From the NCBI RefSeq assembly GCF_014207705.1, contig NZ_JACHIU010000001.1, forward strand, positions 6,688,501 through 6,752,500: a DNA stretch of 64,000 nucleotides, given 5' to 3'. The notes below the pieces were generated by a model. The model was not told where the DNA came from. It saw nothing but the letters and a program-made list of their open reading frames with translations, and did not search any database. How positions within the stretch are numbered: position 1 is the stretch's first letter; every line of letters starts with the position of its first letter. This DNA comes from Sphaerisporangium rubeum. Its GTDB lineage: Bacteria; Actinomycetota; Actinomycetes; Streptosporangiales; Streptosporangiaceae. A program made the translations under genes and the position numbers. This document shows positions 35,197 to 43,911 of the stretch, piece by piece.

Positions 35197-35424
35197 GCCT
35201 GTTTCCGACGTGACAGGAATCACACCTGGTCAGCGGAAAAAGTGATCGCCTGCGCACACACCACGGTCTCAGGCCTCGTAACGTAGACGCCCACCGGCAC
35301 GCGCGCGGTTTCGTGCTCCTGCGCGACACGTTCACGCACGCGGCAGGCACCCAGCGACCACGTGAAAAGCCGGACACGCCGTGTAACCGGACGGTGTGAT
35401 CCGCCGGAGGTGGAGAGTTCTCCG

Positions 35425-36240
35425 ATGACCCAGACAACGGCCGGTCGGCCGGCCGGTGAGCCGGCTCAGCGCAAGCAGCGGGCCCAGATCAAGGCCCGCA
35501 CTCTGCGGACCGATCGATGGTGGCTGGCCCCTGCCATCACGTTCGCGGCACTCACCTCGTTCTTGATATATGGCTTCTGGGCGATCTTCGACAAGAGCTA
35601 TTTCGTCGAGCCGTACATCGCCCCGTTCTCCTCGCCGTGCCTCGCGACCTCGTGTCCCGAGGGTGCGCGGCTGTTCGGCCTCGCTCCTGTCGGTGACTGG
35701 TGGGTGTTGCCGCCGGGCCTGCTCATCCTCGGCCTGCCGGCGGGTTTCCGTCTCACCTGTTACTACTACCGCAAGGGTTACTACCGCGCGTTCTGGCTTT
35801 CGCCGCCGGCGTGCTCGGTGGCCGAGCCGCACGGGAAGTACACCGGTGAGACGCGGCTGCCGCTGATCCTGCAGAACATCCACCGTTACTTCTTCTACGG
35901 CGCCGTGCTGATCGCGCTGGTGCTGACGTGGGACGCGGTGCTGGCGCTGCGCGACCACGAGGGCAACTGGGGTCACGTCGGGCTCGGCACGGTGATCCTG
36001 TGGGTCAACGTAGTGTTGATCTGGGCTTACACCCTGAGCTGTCACTCGTGTCGTCACATCACGGCGGGCCGGCTCAACCACTTCTCCAAGCACCCGTTGC
36101 GCTACAAGATGTGGACGTTCGTGTCGCGGCTGAACCGCCGTCACATGCTGCTGGCCTGGCTGTCGATGTACTCCGTCATGGCGGCCGACCTGTACGTGCG
36201 CCTTGTCGCCAAGGGCATCATCAACTTCCCGCTCGCCTAA
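35425..36240 (+). CDS. Membrane anchor of a mycobacterial Sdh1-type succinate dehydrogenase
   Basis: A 271-residue membrane protein with about five hydrophobic segments, the first gene of an anchor-flavoprotein-FeS operon. It matches the anchor of mycobacterial Sdh1 (Rv0249c-like) in size and gene order. It is rich in Cys and His: Cys206-His207-x-Cys209-x-His211 in LSCHSCRH, with further Cys at 72, 77, 112 and 130. In the published mycobacterial Sdh1 structure the anchor holds a membrane-embedded Rieske-type [2Fe-2S] cluster, and this Cys/His set could do the same. The ligand assignment is inference. ATG 35425 follows a purine-rich site. Confidence 0.82.
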   Translation: MTQTTAGRPAGEPAQRKQRAQIKARTLRTDRWWLAPAITFAALTSFLIYGFWAIFDKSYFVEPYIAPFSSPCLATSCPEGARLFGLAPVGDWWVLPPGLLILGLPAGFRLTCYYYRKGYYRAFWLSPPACSVAEPHGKYTGETRLPLILQNIHRYFFYGAVLIALVLTWDAVLALRDHEGNWGHVGLGTVILWVNVVLIWAYTLSCHSCRHITAGRLNHFSKHPLRYKMWTFVSRLNRRHMLLAWLSMYSVMAADLYVRLVAKGIINFPLA

Positions 36241-36248
36241 GGATCACT

Positions 36249-38156
36249 GTGGAAATCGAGCGTCACGAATACGACGTCGTCGTCATCGGCGCGGGAGGCG
36301 CCGGGCTGCGCGCGGCGATCGAGGCCCGGCAGCAGGGCAAGCGCACGGCCATCGTGTGCAAGTCGCTGTTCGGCAAGGCCCACACCGTCATGGCCGAAGG
36401 CGGCGCCGCCGCGGCCATGGGGAACGTCAACTCCGACGACAACTGGATGGTGCACTTCCGCGACACCATGCGCGGAGGCAAGTTCCTGAACAACTGGCGC
36501 ATGGCGGAGCTGCACGCCAAAGAGGCGCCGGAGCGCGTCTGGGAGCTTGAGGCGTGGGGTGCGTTGTTCGACCGCACCAAGGACGGCAAGATCAGCCAGC
36601 GGAACTTCGGCGGTCACGAATACCCGCGGCTGGCGCACGTCGGCGACCGCACGGGGCTTGAGCTGATCCGCACGCTGCAGCAGCGGGTCGTGGCCCTGCA
36701 GCAGGAGGACGAGCGGCTGCACGGCGACCCCGAGGCGTACCTCAAGGTGTTCGCCGAGTGCACGATCACGCGGCTGCTCCAGGACGGCGACGAGCCAGGA
36801 GCGCCGATCACCGGCGCGTTCGGGTACTGGCGGGAGACGGGCCGGCTGATCTGTTTCGACGCGCCGGCGGTGGTGCTGGCGACCGGCGGCATCGGCAAGT
36901 CGTTCAGCGTCACGTCGAACTCCTGGGAGTACACCGGGGACGGTCACGCGCTGGCGCTGCTGGCCGGGGCCAAGCTCATCAACATGGAGTTCGTGCAGTT
37001 CCACCCGACCGGCATGGTGTGGCCGCCGTCGGTGCGCGGCATCCTGGTCACCGAGTCGGTGCGCGGCGACGGCGGTGTGCTGCGCAATTCCGACGGTGTG
37101 CGGTTCATGTTCAACTACATCCCCGACGTGTTCAAGGACAAGTACGCGACGTCCGAGGAGGAAGGCGACCGCTGGTACACCGACCAGGCCAACAACCGCC
37201 GTCCTCCGGAGCTGTTGCCGCGTGACGAGGTCGCGCGCGCGATCAACTCCGAGGTGAAGGCCGGTCGCGGGTCGCCGCACGGCGGGGTGTTCCTGGACGT
37301 GTCGAGCCGTCTGCCGGCGGCGGAGATCGTCAGGCGGCTGCCGTCCATGCACCACCAGTTCAAGGAGCTGGCGGACGTCGACATCACGGCCGAGCCGATG
37401 GAGGTCGGGCCGACGTGCCACTACGTGATGGGTGGCGTCGAGGTCGACGCCGACACCACGCAGTCGTCGGTGCCGGGGTTGTTCGCGGCCGGTGAGGTGT
37501 CCGGCGGCATGCACGGCTCCAACCGGCTCGGCGGCAACTCCCTGTCGGACCTGCTGGTGTTCGGCCAGCGGGCCGGCGCGGGGGCCGCGGCGTACGTCGA
37601 CGGGCTCGCGGCGCGGCCGGTGGCCGGCCCCGAGAAGCTCGCCGAGGCCGAGGCGGAGGCTCTGGCTCCGCTGTCGCGCGGCGGCGCCGAGAACCCGTAC
37701 GAGGTGCACCAGGAGCTGCAGCGCACCATGCATGAGCTGGTCGGCATCATCCGCAAGGCCGGTGAGATCAGCGAGGCGCTGGAGGTCGTCACCAAGCTCA
37801 AGGAGCGTGCGGCCAACACCGGGGCTCCCGGTGGCCGCATCTACAACCCGGGGTGGCACCTGGCACTCGACCTGCGCAACATGCTGCTGGTGTCCGAGTG
37901 CGTGGCGCGCGCGGCGCTGCTGCGTGAGGAGAGCCGCGGCGGTCACACCCGTGACGACTTCCCCGCCATGTCGGCCGACTGGCGGCGCAAGCTGCTGGTC
38001 TGCGCGCTCGCCGCGGACGGCGGGATCACGGTCGAGGAGCAGGAGCAGCCCTCCATGCGCGACGACCTGCTGACGCTGTTCGAGCGCGGGGAGCTCAGCA
38101 AGTACCTCACCGCCGACGAGATGGTGGAATTCGACGCGCTCGTGAAGGAGTCCTGA
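36249..38156 (+). CDS. Flavoprotein subunit of the Sdh1-type succinate dehydrogenase
   Basis: A 635-residue succinate dehydrogenase/fumarate reductase flavoprotein. FAD binding begins with VVVIGAGGAGLRAAIEA. The covalent-FAD His is in AHTVMAEGG. QFHPTGM and HGSNRLGGNSL are active-site and FAD segments. It is a different subtype from the sdhA at 27698, with low similarity, so it is not a recent duplicate. GTG 36249 lies 8 bp after the anchor gene. It feeds electrons to the FeS subunit whose start overlaps its stop. Confidence 0.92.
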   Translation: MEIERHEYDVVVIGAGGAGLRAAIEARQQGKRTAIVCKSLFGKAHTVMAEGGAAAAMGNVNSDDNWMVHFRDTMRGGKFLNNWRMAELHAKEAPERVWELEAWGALFDRTKDGKISQRNFGGHEYPRLAHVGDRTGLELIRTLQQRVVALQQEDERLHGDPEAYLKVFAECTITRLLQDGDEPGAPITGAFGYWRETGRLICFDAPAVVLATGGIGKSFSVTSNSWEYTGDGHALALLAGAKLINMEFVQFHPTGMVWPPSVRGILVTESVRGDGGVLRNSDGVRFMFNYIPDVFKDKYATSEEEGDRWYTDQANNRRPPELLPRDEVARAINSEVKAGRGSPHGGVFLDVSSRLPAAEIVRRLPSMHHQFKELADVDITAEPMEVGPTCHYVMGGVEVDADTTQSSVPGLFAAGEVSGGMHGSNRLGGNSLSDLLVFGQRAGAGAAAYVDGLAARPVAGPEKLAEAEAEALAPLSRGGAENPYEVHQELQRTMHELVGIIRKAGEISEALEVVTKLKERAANTGAPGGRIYNPGWHLALDLRNMLLVSECVARAALLREESRGGHTRDDFPAMSADWRRKLLVCALAADGGITVEEQEQPSMRDDLLTLFERGELSKYLTADEMVEFDALVKES

Positions 38157-38923
38157 TGAGTTACAAGGCCAAGTTCCGCGTGTGGCGCGGCGAAGGCGGT
38201 GAGGGCTCGCTTGAGGACTTCACCGTCGAGGTCAACGAGGGTGAGGTCGTGCTCGACGTCATCCACCGGTTGCAGGCCACGCAGGCCCCGGACCTCGCGG
38301 TGCGGTGGAACTGCAAGGCCGGCAAGTGCGGGTCGTGCTCGATGGAGATCAACGGCAAGCCGCGTCTCGGCTGCATGACGCGCATGTCGACGTTCACCGA
38401 GGACGAGACGATCACGGTGACGCCGATGCGCACCTTCCCGGTGATCAAGGACCTGGTCACCGATGTGTCGTTCAACTACCAGAAGGCCAGGGAGATCCCG
38501 TCCTTCACGCCGCCGGACAACGTCAAGCCCGGCGAGTACCGCATGCAGCAGATCGACGTCGAGCGGTCCCAGGAGTTCCGCAAGTGCATCGAGTGCTTCA
38601 TGTGCAACAACGTCTGCCACGTGATCCGTGACCACGAGGAGAACAAGACGGCGTTCGCGGGGCCGCGGTACCTCATGCGGATCGCGGAGCTCGACATGCA
38701 CCCGTACGACGTGGCGGAGCGCAAGAACGCCGCGCAGGAGGAGCACGGGCTCGGGTACTGCAACATCACCAAGTGCTGCACCGAGGTGTGCCCCGAACAC
38801 ATCAAGATCACCGACAACGCGCTGATCCCGATGAAGGAACGGGTCGTGGACCGCAAGTACGACCCGCTGGTGTGGCTCGGCAGCAAGATCTTCAAGCGGT
38901 CGGGTTCCGGCCAGAAGTCCTGA
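38156..38923 (+). CDS. Iron-sulfur subunit of the Sdh1-type succinate dehydrogenase
   Basis: A 255-residue iron-sulfur protein. The [2Fe-2S] ligands are in CKAGKCGSCS and the later Cys of LGCMTR. The other clusters are held by CIECFMCNNVC and CNITKCCTEVCP. ATG 38156 shares one base with the preceding stop (TGATG). The operon ends with a clear terminator. Together with the genes at 35425 and 36249 it forms the second succinate dehydrogenase of the window. Confidence 0.92.
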   Translation: MSYKAKFRVWRGEGGEGSLEDFTVEVNEGEVVLDVIHRLQATQAPDLAVRWNCKAGKCGSCSMEINGKPRLGCMTRMSTFTEDETITVTPMRTFPVIKDLVTDVSFNYQKAREIPSFTPPDNVKPGEYRMQQIDVERSQEFRKCIECFMCNNVCHVIRDHEENKTAFAGPRYLMRIAELDMHPYDVAERKNAAQEEHGLGYCNITKCCTEVCPEHIKITDNALIPMKERVVDRKYDPLVWLGSKIFKRSGSGQKS

Positions 38924-38934
38924 CTCCTACGGCG

Positions 38935-38970
38935 AAGGGCCCGTCCCCCTGGTGGGGCCGGGCCCTTTCC
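38935..38970 (+). terminator. Intrinsic terminator of the Sdh1-type operon
   Basis: AAGGGCCCG-TCCCC and GGGGC-CGGGCCCTT pair around a 5-base loop, 12 bases past the stop, and are followed by TCCTTGTGTCTT. Confidence 0.8.
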
Positions 38971-38983
38971 TTGTGTCTTGACG

Positions 38984-40084
38984 TCAGGAGCGGCGGCGGA
39001 AGAACCTGCCGACGCCGCGGTGCCGGCCCGCCGCCGGTGCGCCGGGGATGGGGGCCTGCACGGTGCCGGTGGGGCCGTGCGGCGCCTGCTGCGGGTCGGC
39101 CGGCATGCCCGTCGTGGCGCCGGGGTCGGCGGTACGCGGCCACGGCTCCGCCGGGCCGTACATGCCGGTCGGCATCCCCATGCCGGGGTGCGGGACGCCG
39201 TGCTGGCCGAAGGCGGCGTTCGGGTCGTAGACGTACTGGTAGCCGTACGGCTGCTGCTGCGGGTCGCCGTAGTGGCCCGGGTGCACCGGGACGAAGCTGA
39301 TGATCGGCGCGTAGGCCGCACCGTTCTGGTAGATCGGGTAACCCGGCATCGGAGGCATCTCGGGGTCGCCGCGGTGGCGGCCCGGCGAACGCGGCCCGGC
39401 CCTGCGGACGGCCGCGGCGTGGGCCATGCGGCGCATGCGGCCCTCGAAGACCAGGACACCCAGCATGACGAGCACGGCCAGCAGGACACCGGGGATGGCG
39501 AGCTTACGGCTCAGGGTGAGCTGGTCGTACTCGGGGGACGCGTTGCGGATCTCGATCGGCACCGAGTCGGGGGTCGGCTCCTCGAACGACGCGGCCGGCG
39601 TGGGGCCCGGGTCGGACGGGGGGTCCACCGGGGCCAGGGAGAGCTGCGGGTCCTGCACCGGGGACTCGGTGGCCGGCGGCGTGGGGGAGTCGACCGGCGC
39701 GTTCGTCGGCAGCACCGGCATGGACGTGGGAGGTGGCTGCGTGGCGGCCGGCGGCACGACCGGCGCGGTGTTGCTCGCCGGCGGCTTCGGCTTCTTGGTG
39801 ACCTTGATCGTCTTGGTCGGGTCGGGGGCCACGGTCCGGGTCTTGGTGACCGTCGGGTCGGGCTCCTGGGTGACCGTGACGGTCACCTCGGGGTCGGGTT
39901 CGGGTGTCCCGCTGTCGGTGACGTCTCCCCATTCGGGCTCGACCGACGTGGGGTCGGCCACCGCGGCGTTGGCGGCGTTGGCCCTCGGGGTCGTCATCGG
40001 CGCCACCGCCAGCAGCACGACTCCCGTCAGCCCCAGTGACGCCACCACTGCGGACACGGCCGTCACGCGAACGCGTCCGCTCAC
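38984..40084 (-). CDS. Exported proline-rich protein with a C-terminal membrane anchor
   Basis: A 366-residue protein that I do not recognise. An N-terminal signal-like segment (about 1-38, ending RANA) is followed by about 160 residues rich in Pro/Thr/Ser/Val with repeated TVTxEPDPTVT-like strings, typical of wall-spanning stalks. A single membrane helix lies at about 196-216 (AIPGVLLAVLVMLGVLVFEG), then an Arg-rich stop and a cytoplasmic tail of about 145 residues rich in Pro, Gly, Gln and Tyr. GTG 40084 has a G-rich site upstream; an upstream frame to 40174 lacks one. It lies next to a similar protein (40410) and the secretion cluster. No function is known. Confidence 0.7.
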   Translation of the reverse strand: MSGRVRVTAVSAVVASLGLTGVVLLAVAPMTTPRANAANAAVADPTSVEPEWGDVTDSGTPEPDPEVTVTVTQEPDPTVTKTRTVAPDPTKTIKVTKKPKPPASNTAPVVPPAATQPPPTSMPVLPTNAPVDSPTPPATESPVQDPQLSLAPVDPPSDPGPTPAASFEEPTPDSVPIEIRNASPEYDQLTLSRKLAIPGVLLAVLVMLGVLVFEGRMRRMAHAAAVRRAGPRSPGRHRGDPEMPPMPGYPIYQNGAAYAPIISFVPVHPGHYGDPQQQPYGYQYVYDPNAAFGQHGVPHPGMGMPTGMYGPAEPWPRTADPGATTGMPADPQQAPHGPTGTVQAPIPGAPAAGRHRGVGRFFRRRS

Positions 40085-40200
40085 TTTCGCCCCCCGGGTC
40101 TCTCCCTCGAAGCCGATCAATCCAAGGGAAATCTTAGTTGGGGCAACGTAACAGTAAAGCCCAATCCACGACACAAGTCATACAAACCCAGCGCGGAGGT

Positions 40201-40241
40201 CACCGGTATCGGTCCGGCGGGCCGCCGGACCGATACCGGTG
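40201..40241 (-). terminator. Long perfect hairpin, probable terminator
   Basis: Arms 40201-40220 and 40222-40241 are perfectly complementary over 20 bases around a single G. The stem is very stable, lies 169 bases past the stop at 40410 and has no U-tract. It may end the upstream transcript or protect its 3' end. Confidence 0.6.
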
Positions 40242-40405
40242 TTCCGGCACGTCCCGATGGACGCGTGCCTGCGTCGTACCGGACGCTTTTTCGGACGTCC
40301 CGGGCCGCTCAGCGGCGCAGGCGGCCCGTCGCGGCCCGGGTTCGGGTACGTGCCGATGGTTGCGGCTCTTCGTCACACCGGGTCAAGTTTCAGAAGGATC
40401 CCGGC
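40241..40405. repeat. Imperfect direct repeat of about 65 bp
   Basis: Copy A (40241-40304) and copy B (40340-40405) start GTTCCGGCACGTCCCGATGG and GTTCGGGTACGTGCCGATGG, share CTnCGTC and ACCGG in register and end TCCCGGGCC/TCCCGGCC. They are offset by 99 bases. Function unknown. Confidence 0.6.
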
Positions 40406-40409
40406 CTTC

Positions 40410-42236
40410 CTACAGCGCCGGAGGCTTCTTCGCGGCCCGGCGGCGCAGGGCCGACTGGAGCCACAGAGCGGCGAGCAGGAGTACCACCGCGGCGGCGACG
40501 GCCGGGAAACCCCGCACGCCGGTCATCTCGTCCTCGGCACCGGCCATGAGGTCCTGACGGTTCCCGGCGGGCTGCCGCGGCGGGGCGGGGTTCTGCGGCT
40601 GTGCCTGCGGCGCCTGGCCTCCCGGCGTCAGCGGGTCGACCGGCATGGCGGGCTTCGGCGGCCCGGCAGGGGTCAGCGGGAACGCCGGCGGTGCCTCGGG
40701 GGCCCCGGGAGCGAGGATCGGGCCCGGGGTCGCCGGTGGGACCTGCGCGGCGCCGGCGTTCGGGATGGCCATGGGAGCGGCCATGGGGGGCGCCATCGGA
40801 GGTGCCATGGGGGCCGCCATTGGAGCGGCCAACGGCGCGGTCAAGGGGACGGGGGGTGGGAGAGGACGCGGCGCCGGCAGTTTCGGCGTCACCTGCTTCG
40901 GGTGCGCCGGTGCCGGCCGTGCACCGGTGGACGCCGCCGGCCGGGCCGGAGCGCCGGGGGCCGGACGAGGCACGGCGACAGCCGACTTGGGGAACGACGT
41001 CGAGATGACCCGCCGGGGTGCCGCGCCGACCTCCTCCAGGCCGGGTACCGCCGCGGTGTTCTCGACGCCGGGTACCGCGCCGGTCTCCCCGCGGACGGGG
41101 GCCGCGCCGGCACCGCTCGCCGTACCGGCCTTCTCCCCACCCGTCGCCGCACCGGCTTCCGCGGCGGCCAGAGGGCTCCGGGCCGGCGGCGCGAAGGCAG
41201 CCGTCTCGCTAGTGAGCGCGTCGGGGGACTTCCCGGCGGCCAAGGCCGCGTCCGTGGGAGAGCCGGCCAGGGTGAGCGCACCGGCGGGGGGCTGTGCTTC
41301 TGCCGGAGGCTGTGCGCCGGCCGGGGGCTGTGCGCCGGCCGGGGGCTGTGCGCCGGCCGGGGGCTGTGCGCCGGCCGGGGGCTGTGCGCCGGCCTGGGGC
41401 TGTGCGCCGGCCTGGGGCTGTGCGCCGGCCTGGGGCTGTGGGGGCTCGGCCGTCTTGTCTGCCGCTTGCTTCGCCGCGTCGTGCGTGCCGCCGGACGGTG
41501 GCTCGGCCTTCTCGTCGGCCGGGGTGGCCGCGTCCGGCGCCGTGGGGACGCCGGCTCCGGGTGAGCCGGGGGTGGCGGCTTCCGCGGAGGCGGCCGGTCC
41601 GGTGAGGGTGGGTTCGGTCAGCGGTGCCGAGTGCTCCGGTTCCGGGGTGGCTGCGGTGATGCCGGCCTGTGCGGCGTCCTGCCAGGTGGCGGTGCCTTCG
41701 AGCGCGAAGAGCGGGAGGGGACGGCCGACGGGGTACTCGGCGCCTGCCATGCGCTTGACCCACTGCACTCCCCCGGGGTCGCGCATCTCGGCGACGGCGG
41801 TGACACCGATCTCCTCGGCCTTCTCAGGGACGGTCACCTTGACGTCCACGGTGCGCGCACCGGTGATCTCGTCGAACCTGCACACGTTCACCGGTTGCGC
41901 CGCGTCCGGCACGACGCCGGAGGCAGGCAGGATGTGCCGCTTGGACGTGCAGCGGACCGTGACCGGCGCGTCCTGCGGGTTGGAGATGACAGTGAGCAGA
42001 GCTTCGCGTGCGGGGCCCTCGATGCGCACGTGGAAGTGCGCCACCGCGCCGGGGTTGATGGAGTCGCCCGGACGCAGAGGCCCGCCGGCGTCCACCAGGC
42101 GGACGCTGAGGCGGCTGCCCGCCGCGAGGCCCGCCATCGGGTCGTCGGCCGCCATCGCGGCACCGTGGCCGCTCAGGACCAGCGCTCCGGCACCCACAAT
42201 TGGTGCAATCCGGGCATGTCTCAACCAACCGGCCAT
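40410..42236 (-). CDS. Exported Ala/Pro-rich repeat protein with C-terminal membrane anchor
   Basis: A 608-residue protein with a signal peptide (about 1-30, ending GAAMA-A). A folded-looking domain at about 30-190 has two cysteines that could form a disulfide. A long low-complexity Pro/Ala/Gly stalk to about 570 then includes nine 6-residue repeats. A C-terminal helix (AVAAAVVLLLAALWL) with a basic tail follows, the layout of a wall-spanning surface protein. ATG 42236 is the likely start but its ribosome site is weak. It has the same architecture as the product of the gene downstream. Function unknown. Confidence 0.7.
   Translation of the reverse strand: MAGWLRHARIAPIVGAGALVLSGHGAAMAADDPMAGLAAGSRLSVRLVDAGGPLRPGDSINPGAVAHFHVRIEGPAREALLTVISNPQDAPVTVRCTSKRHILPASGVVPDAAQPVNVCRFDEITGARTVDVKVTVPEKAEEIGVTAVAEMRDPGGVQWVKRMAGAEYPVGRPLPLFALEGTATWQDAAQAGITAATPEPEHSAPLTEPTLTGPAASAEAATPGSPGAGVPTAPDAATPADEKAEPPSGGTHDAAKQAADKTAEPPQPQAGAQPQAGAQPQAGAQPPAGAQPPAGAQPPAGAQPPAGAQPPAEAQPPAGALTLAGSPTDAALAAGKSPDALTSETAAFAPPARSPLAAAEAGAATGGEKAGTASGAGAAPVRGETGAVPGVENTAAVPGLEEVGAAPRRVISTSFPKSAVAVPRPAPGAPARPAASTGARPAPAHPKQVTPKLPAPRPLPPPVPLTAPLAAPMAAPMAPPMAPPMAAPMAIPNAGAAQVPPATPGPILAPGAPEAPPAFPLTPAGPPKPAMPVDPLTPGGQAPQAQPQNPAPPRQPAGNRQDLMAGAEDEMTGVRGFPAVAAAVVLLLAALWLQSALRRRAAKKPPAL
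41277..41438. repeat. Nine tandem 18-bp units in a coding region
   Basis: Nine exact-length 18-bp units encode QPQAGA (three), QPPAGA (five) and QPPAEA (one) in the stalk of the surface protein. The near-identity of the units suggests recent slippage or expansion, so copy number may vary between strains. Confidence 0.85.
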
Positions 42237-42314
42237 TGTCTGTACCCCACTCCCCGATACGCTACGCCTCAGCATAGTCACTCTGCGTAGCAGTTATCTC
42301 ACAGGGGAACGACT

Positions 42315-42704
42315 TCAATCTTCGATGATCAGATCCCACACGGCCTTGGCAACAGGAAGGTCGGCCGGCAGCCAAGCGATGTCGAAGATCTCGTCACGGC
42401 CGAGCCATCGCAACGCCAAATGTTCATGAGGGTACGGAACTCCCGATACCAGACAGGCCAGCCAGACCCTCATCACGTACCCGGGGCTCAGCGGCCAGTC
42501 CCCACCCACCCGCTCCCCCACCGAGATCCCGACCCCGAGCTCCTCACGGCACTCCCTGACCAGCGCGTCATGGTCGCTTTCCCCCGGATCGACCTTCCCC
42601 CCGGGAAACTCCCACCCTCCCGCCATCTCCGGCGGCCCCGCACGCTGCGCCGCCAGAAGCCTCCCGCCGTCGATGATCGCCGCCGCCACAACAATCCTCT
42701 CCAT
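42315..42704 (-). CDS. Nudix (MutT-like) hydrolase
   Basis: A 129-residue Nudix pyrophosphohydrolase. The Nudix box is complete, beginning GGKVDPGE and ending REELGV. Size and the segments AAQRAGPPEMAGGWEFPGGK and LRWLGRDEI fit the MutT/(d)CTP diphosphatase group that cleans nucleotide pools. ATG 42704 starts at the usual MutT N-terminus; a frame to 42758 is longer than the family. It is not obviously linked to the secretion genes upstream, and the gap to them is 125 bp. Confidence 0.88.
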   Translation of the reverse strand: MERIVVAAAIIDGGRLLAAQRAGPPEMAGGWEFPGGKVDPGESDHDALVRECREELGVGISVGERVGGDWPLSPGYVMRVWLACLVSGVPYPHEHLALRWLGRDEIFDIAWLPADLPVAKAVWDLIIED

Positions 42705-42828
42705 GCGCGTAAAGCCTAGGGACCACCGCGCCGATCCGTCCTCAACAACACCGCACACCGTCCCCGAGCCGTGGCCGGTCCGTGCCGGAAGGGAGACCCA
42801 TGGCGAGTGCGGTGCGTGACAGGCGGGG

Positions 42829-43911
42829 TCAGGTCACGCCGAGGCTGCGGAGTTGCTCCAGGACCTTGGGGTTCTGCAGGGGACGGGTGTAGCCGACGAT
42901 GTTGGGACGGTCGCGGTAGGTCGTGACCTTGATGGGGCCGCAGAGGGTGCAGCGGGCCTCGACCATCTTGCCCGGTGAGACGACCATGCCGACGTGGCCG
43001 GGGTTGTTGGACGAGGTGCCGGGGCCGGCGTTGAAGAAGACCAGGTCGCCGGCCTGCTCGTCGCCTTCGGAGATCTTCTTGCCGAAGGGCCACTGACCGA
43101 AGGTCGTGCGGGGGATGGACAGGCCCGCCTCGCGGTAGGCCATGTAGATGATGCCGGAGCAGTCGTAGCCCTCGGGTCCCGTGCCACCCCAGCGGTACGG
43201 CTTGCCGCGCTGCGCCAAGGCGTACTGGAGGATCTTGCGGACCACGTCGGTGGGTGCGGCCTCGACGATCGGCGGGTCACAGGCGGGGTCGGCCTCGGGA
43301 GGCAGGTCGAGGGTGCCGTCGGAGGCGTACTTCCTGGCGATCTCCAGGACCTGCTCGACGTACCAGATGGCGCGGTTGTAGGTGAACAGCGCGCGGCGCA
43401 GGTCCCCGGGTGCGCCGTTGCGCTTGAGCATCTTGGCGGCGCCGAGGATGGCGTCGGCGGGGTTGTAGACGTCGCCGTAGCCGTCGTTGTCGCCGTCGGA
43501 TGCGTAACCGTTGAACTTGCTCGACACCTTGATCTTGGACTTGCCGCCCCAGGTGCTGATGAGGAACTGCATGGGGCCCGCGGCGCCGGCGTAGTTGGTG
43601 CCGTTCTTCACACCTGGCAGGTTGGACCGGCCGTGGTCGGTCTCGCGTTTGCCGACGGCCGCGAGGACCGTCCACTGCACCCCGGTCTTCTGGCCCCACT
43701 TCTTGTACAGCGCGAGGTACTCGGGGGGGATGTCGGACTGCGCGGTGTCGGACACGTTGGCGAACTTCGGCGAGTCGTCGGCGCAGTCGGTGACGCTGCC
43801 GCCGCCGAGGAACGACGGGAACGTGCTCATCAGCATCGGCGCCATGATCAAGGTGACGAGCACGACACCGGCGAGGCCGACGATCAACGCGATGCGCAGC
43901 CGCGACGTCAC
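42829..43911 (-). CDS. Lytic transglycosylase / NlpC-P60 peptidoglycan hydrolase of a type IV secretion-like cluster
   Basis: A 360-residue envelope hydrolase. An N-terminal membrane helix (about 7-28) is followed by a transglycosylase domain (about 60-190) with Glu in KRETDHGRSNLPG. A NlpC/P60 endopeptidase domain (about 225-350) has catalytic Cys near 250 in YDCSGI and His in NNPGHVG. This two-domain layout is that of Tn916 Orf14 and pCW3 TcpG, which open the cell wall for a conjugation channel. ATG 43911 overlaps the stop of the preceding gene by 4 bases, so it belongs to the same operon. Last gene of the cluster. Confidence 0.9.
   Translation of the reverse strand: MTSRLRIALIVGLAGVVLVTLIMAPMLMSTFPSFLGGGSVTDCADDSPKFANVSDTAQSDIPPEYLALYKKWGQKTGVQWTVLAAVGKRETDHGRSNLPGVKNGTNYAGAAGPMQFLISTWGGKSKIKVSSKFNGYASDGDNDGYGDVYNPADAILGAAKMLKRNGAPGDLRRALFTYNRAIWYVEQVLEIARKYASDGTLDLPPEADPACDPPIVEAAPTDVVRKILQYALAQRGKPYRWGGTGPEGYDCSGIIYMAYREAGLSIPRTTFGQWPFGKKISEGDEQAGDLVFFNAGPGTSSNNPGHVGMVVSPGKMVEARCTLCGPIKVTTYRDRPNIVGYTRPLQNPKVLEQLRSLGVT

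Larger units (their letters stand above)
40085..40409. other. Intergenic region with hairpin and direct repeat
   Basis: A 325-bp gap between two minus-strand genes. It holds the 41-bp hairpin at 40201-40241 and an imperfect 65-bp direct repeat at 40241-40405, both listed separately. The start-proximal 40085-40150 part is AT-rich and may hold the promoter of the downstream gene. Confidence 0.6.

Noticed and set aside
36237-37946. Long minus-strand frame over the second SdhA
   Set aside because: Antisense to a complete flavoprotein gene; compositional artefact of high GC3.
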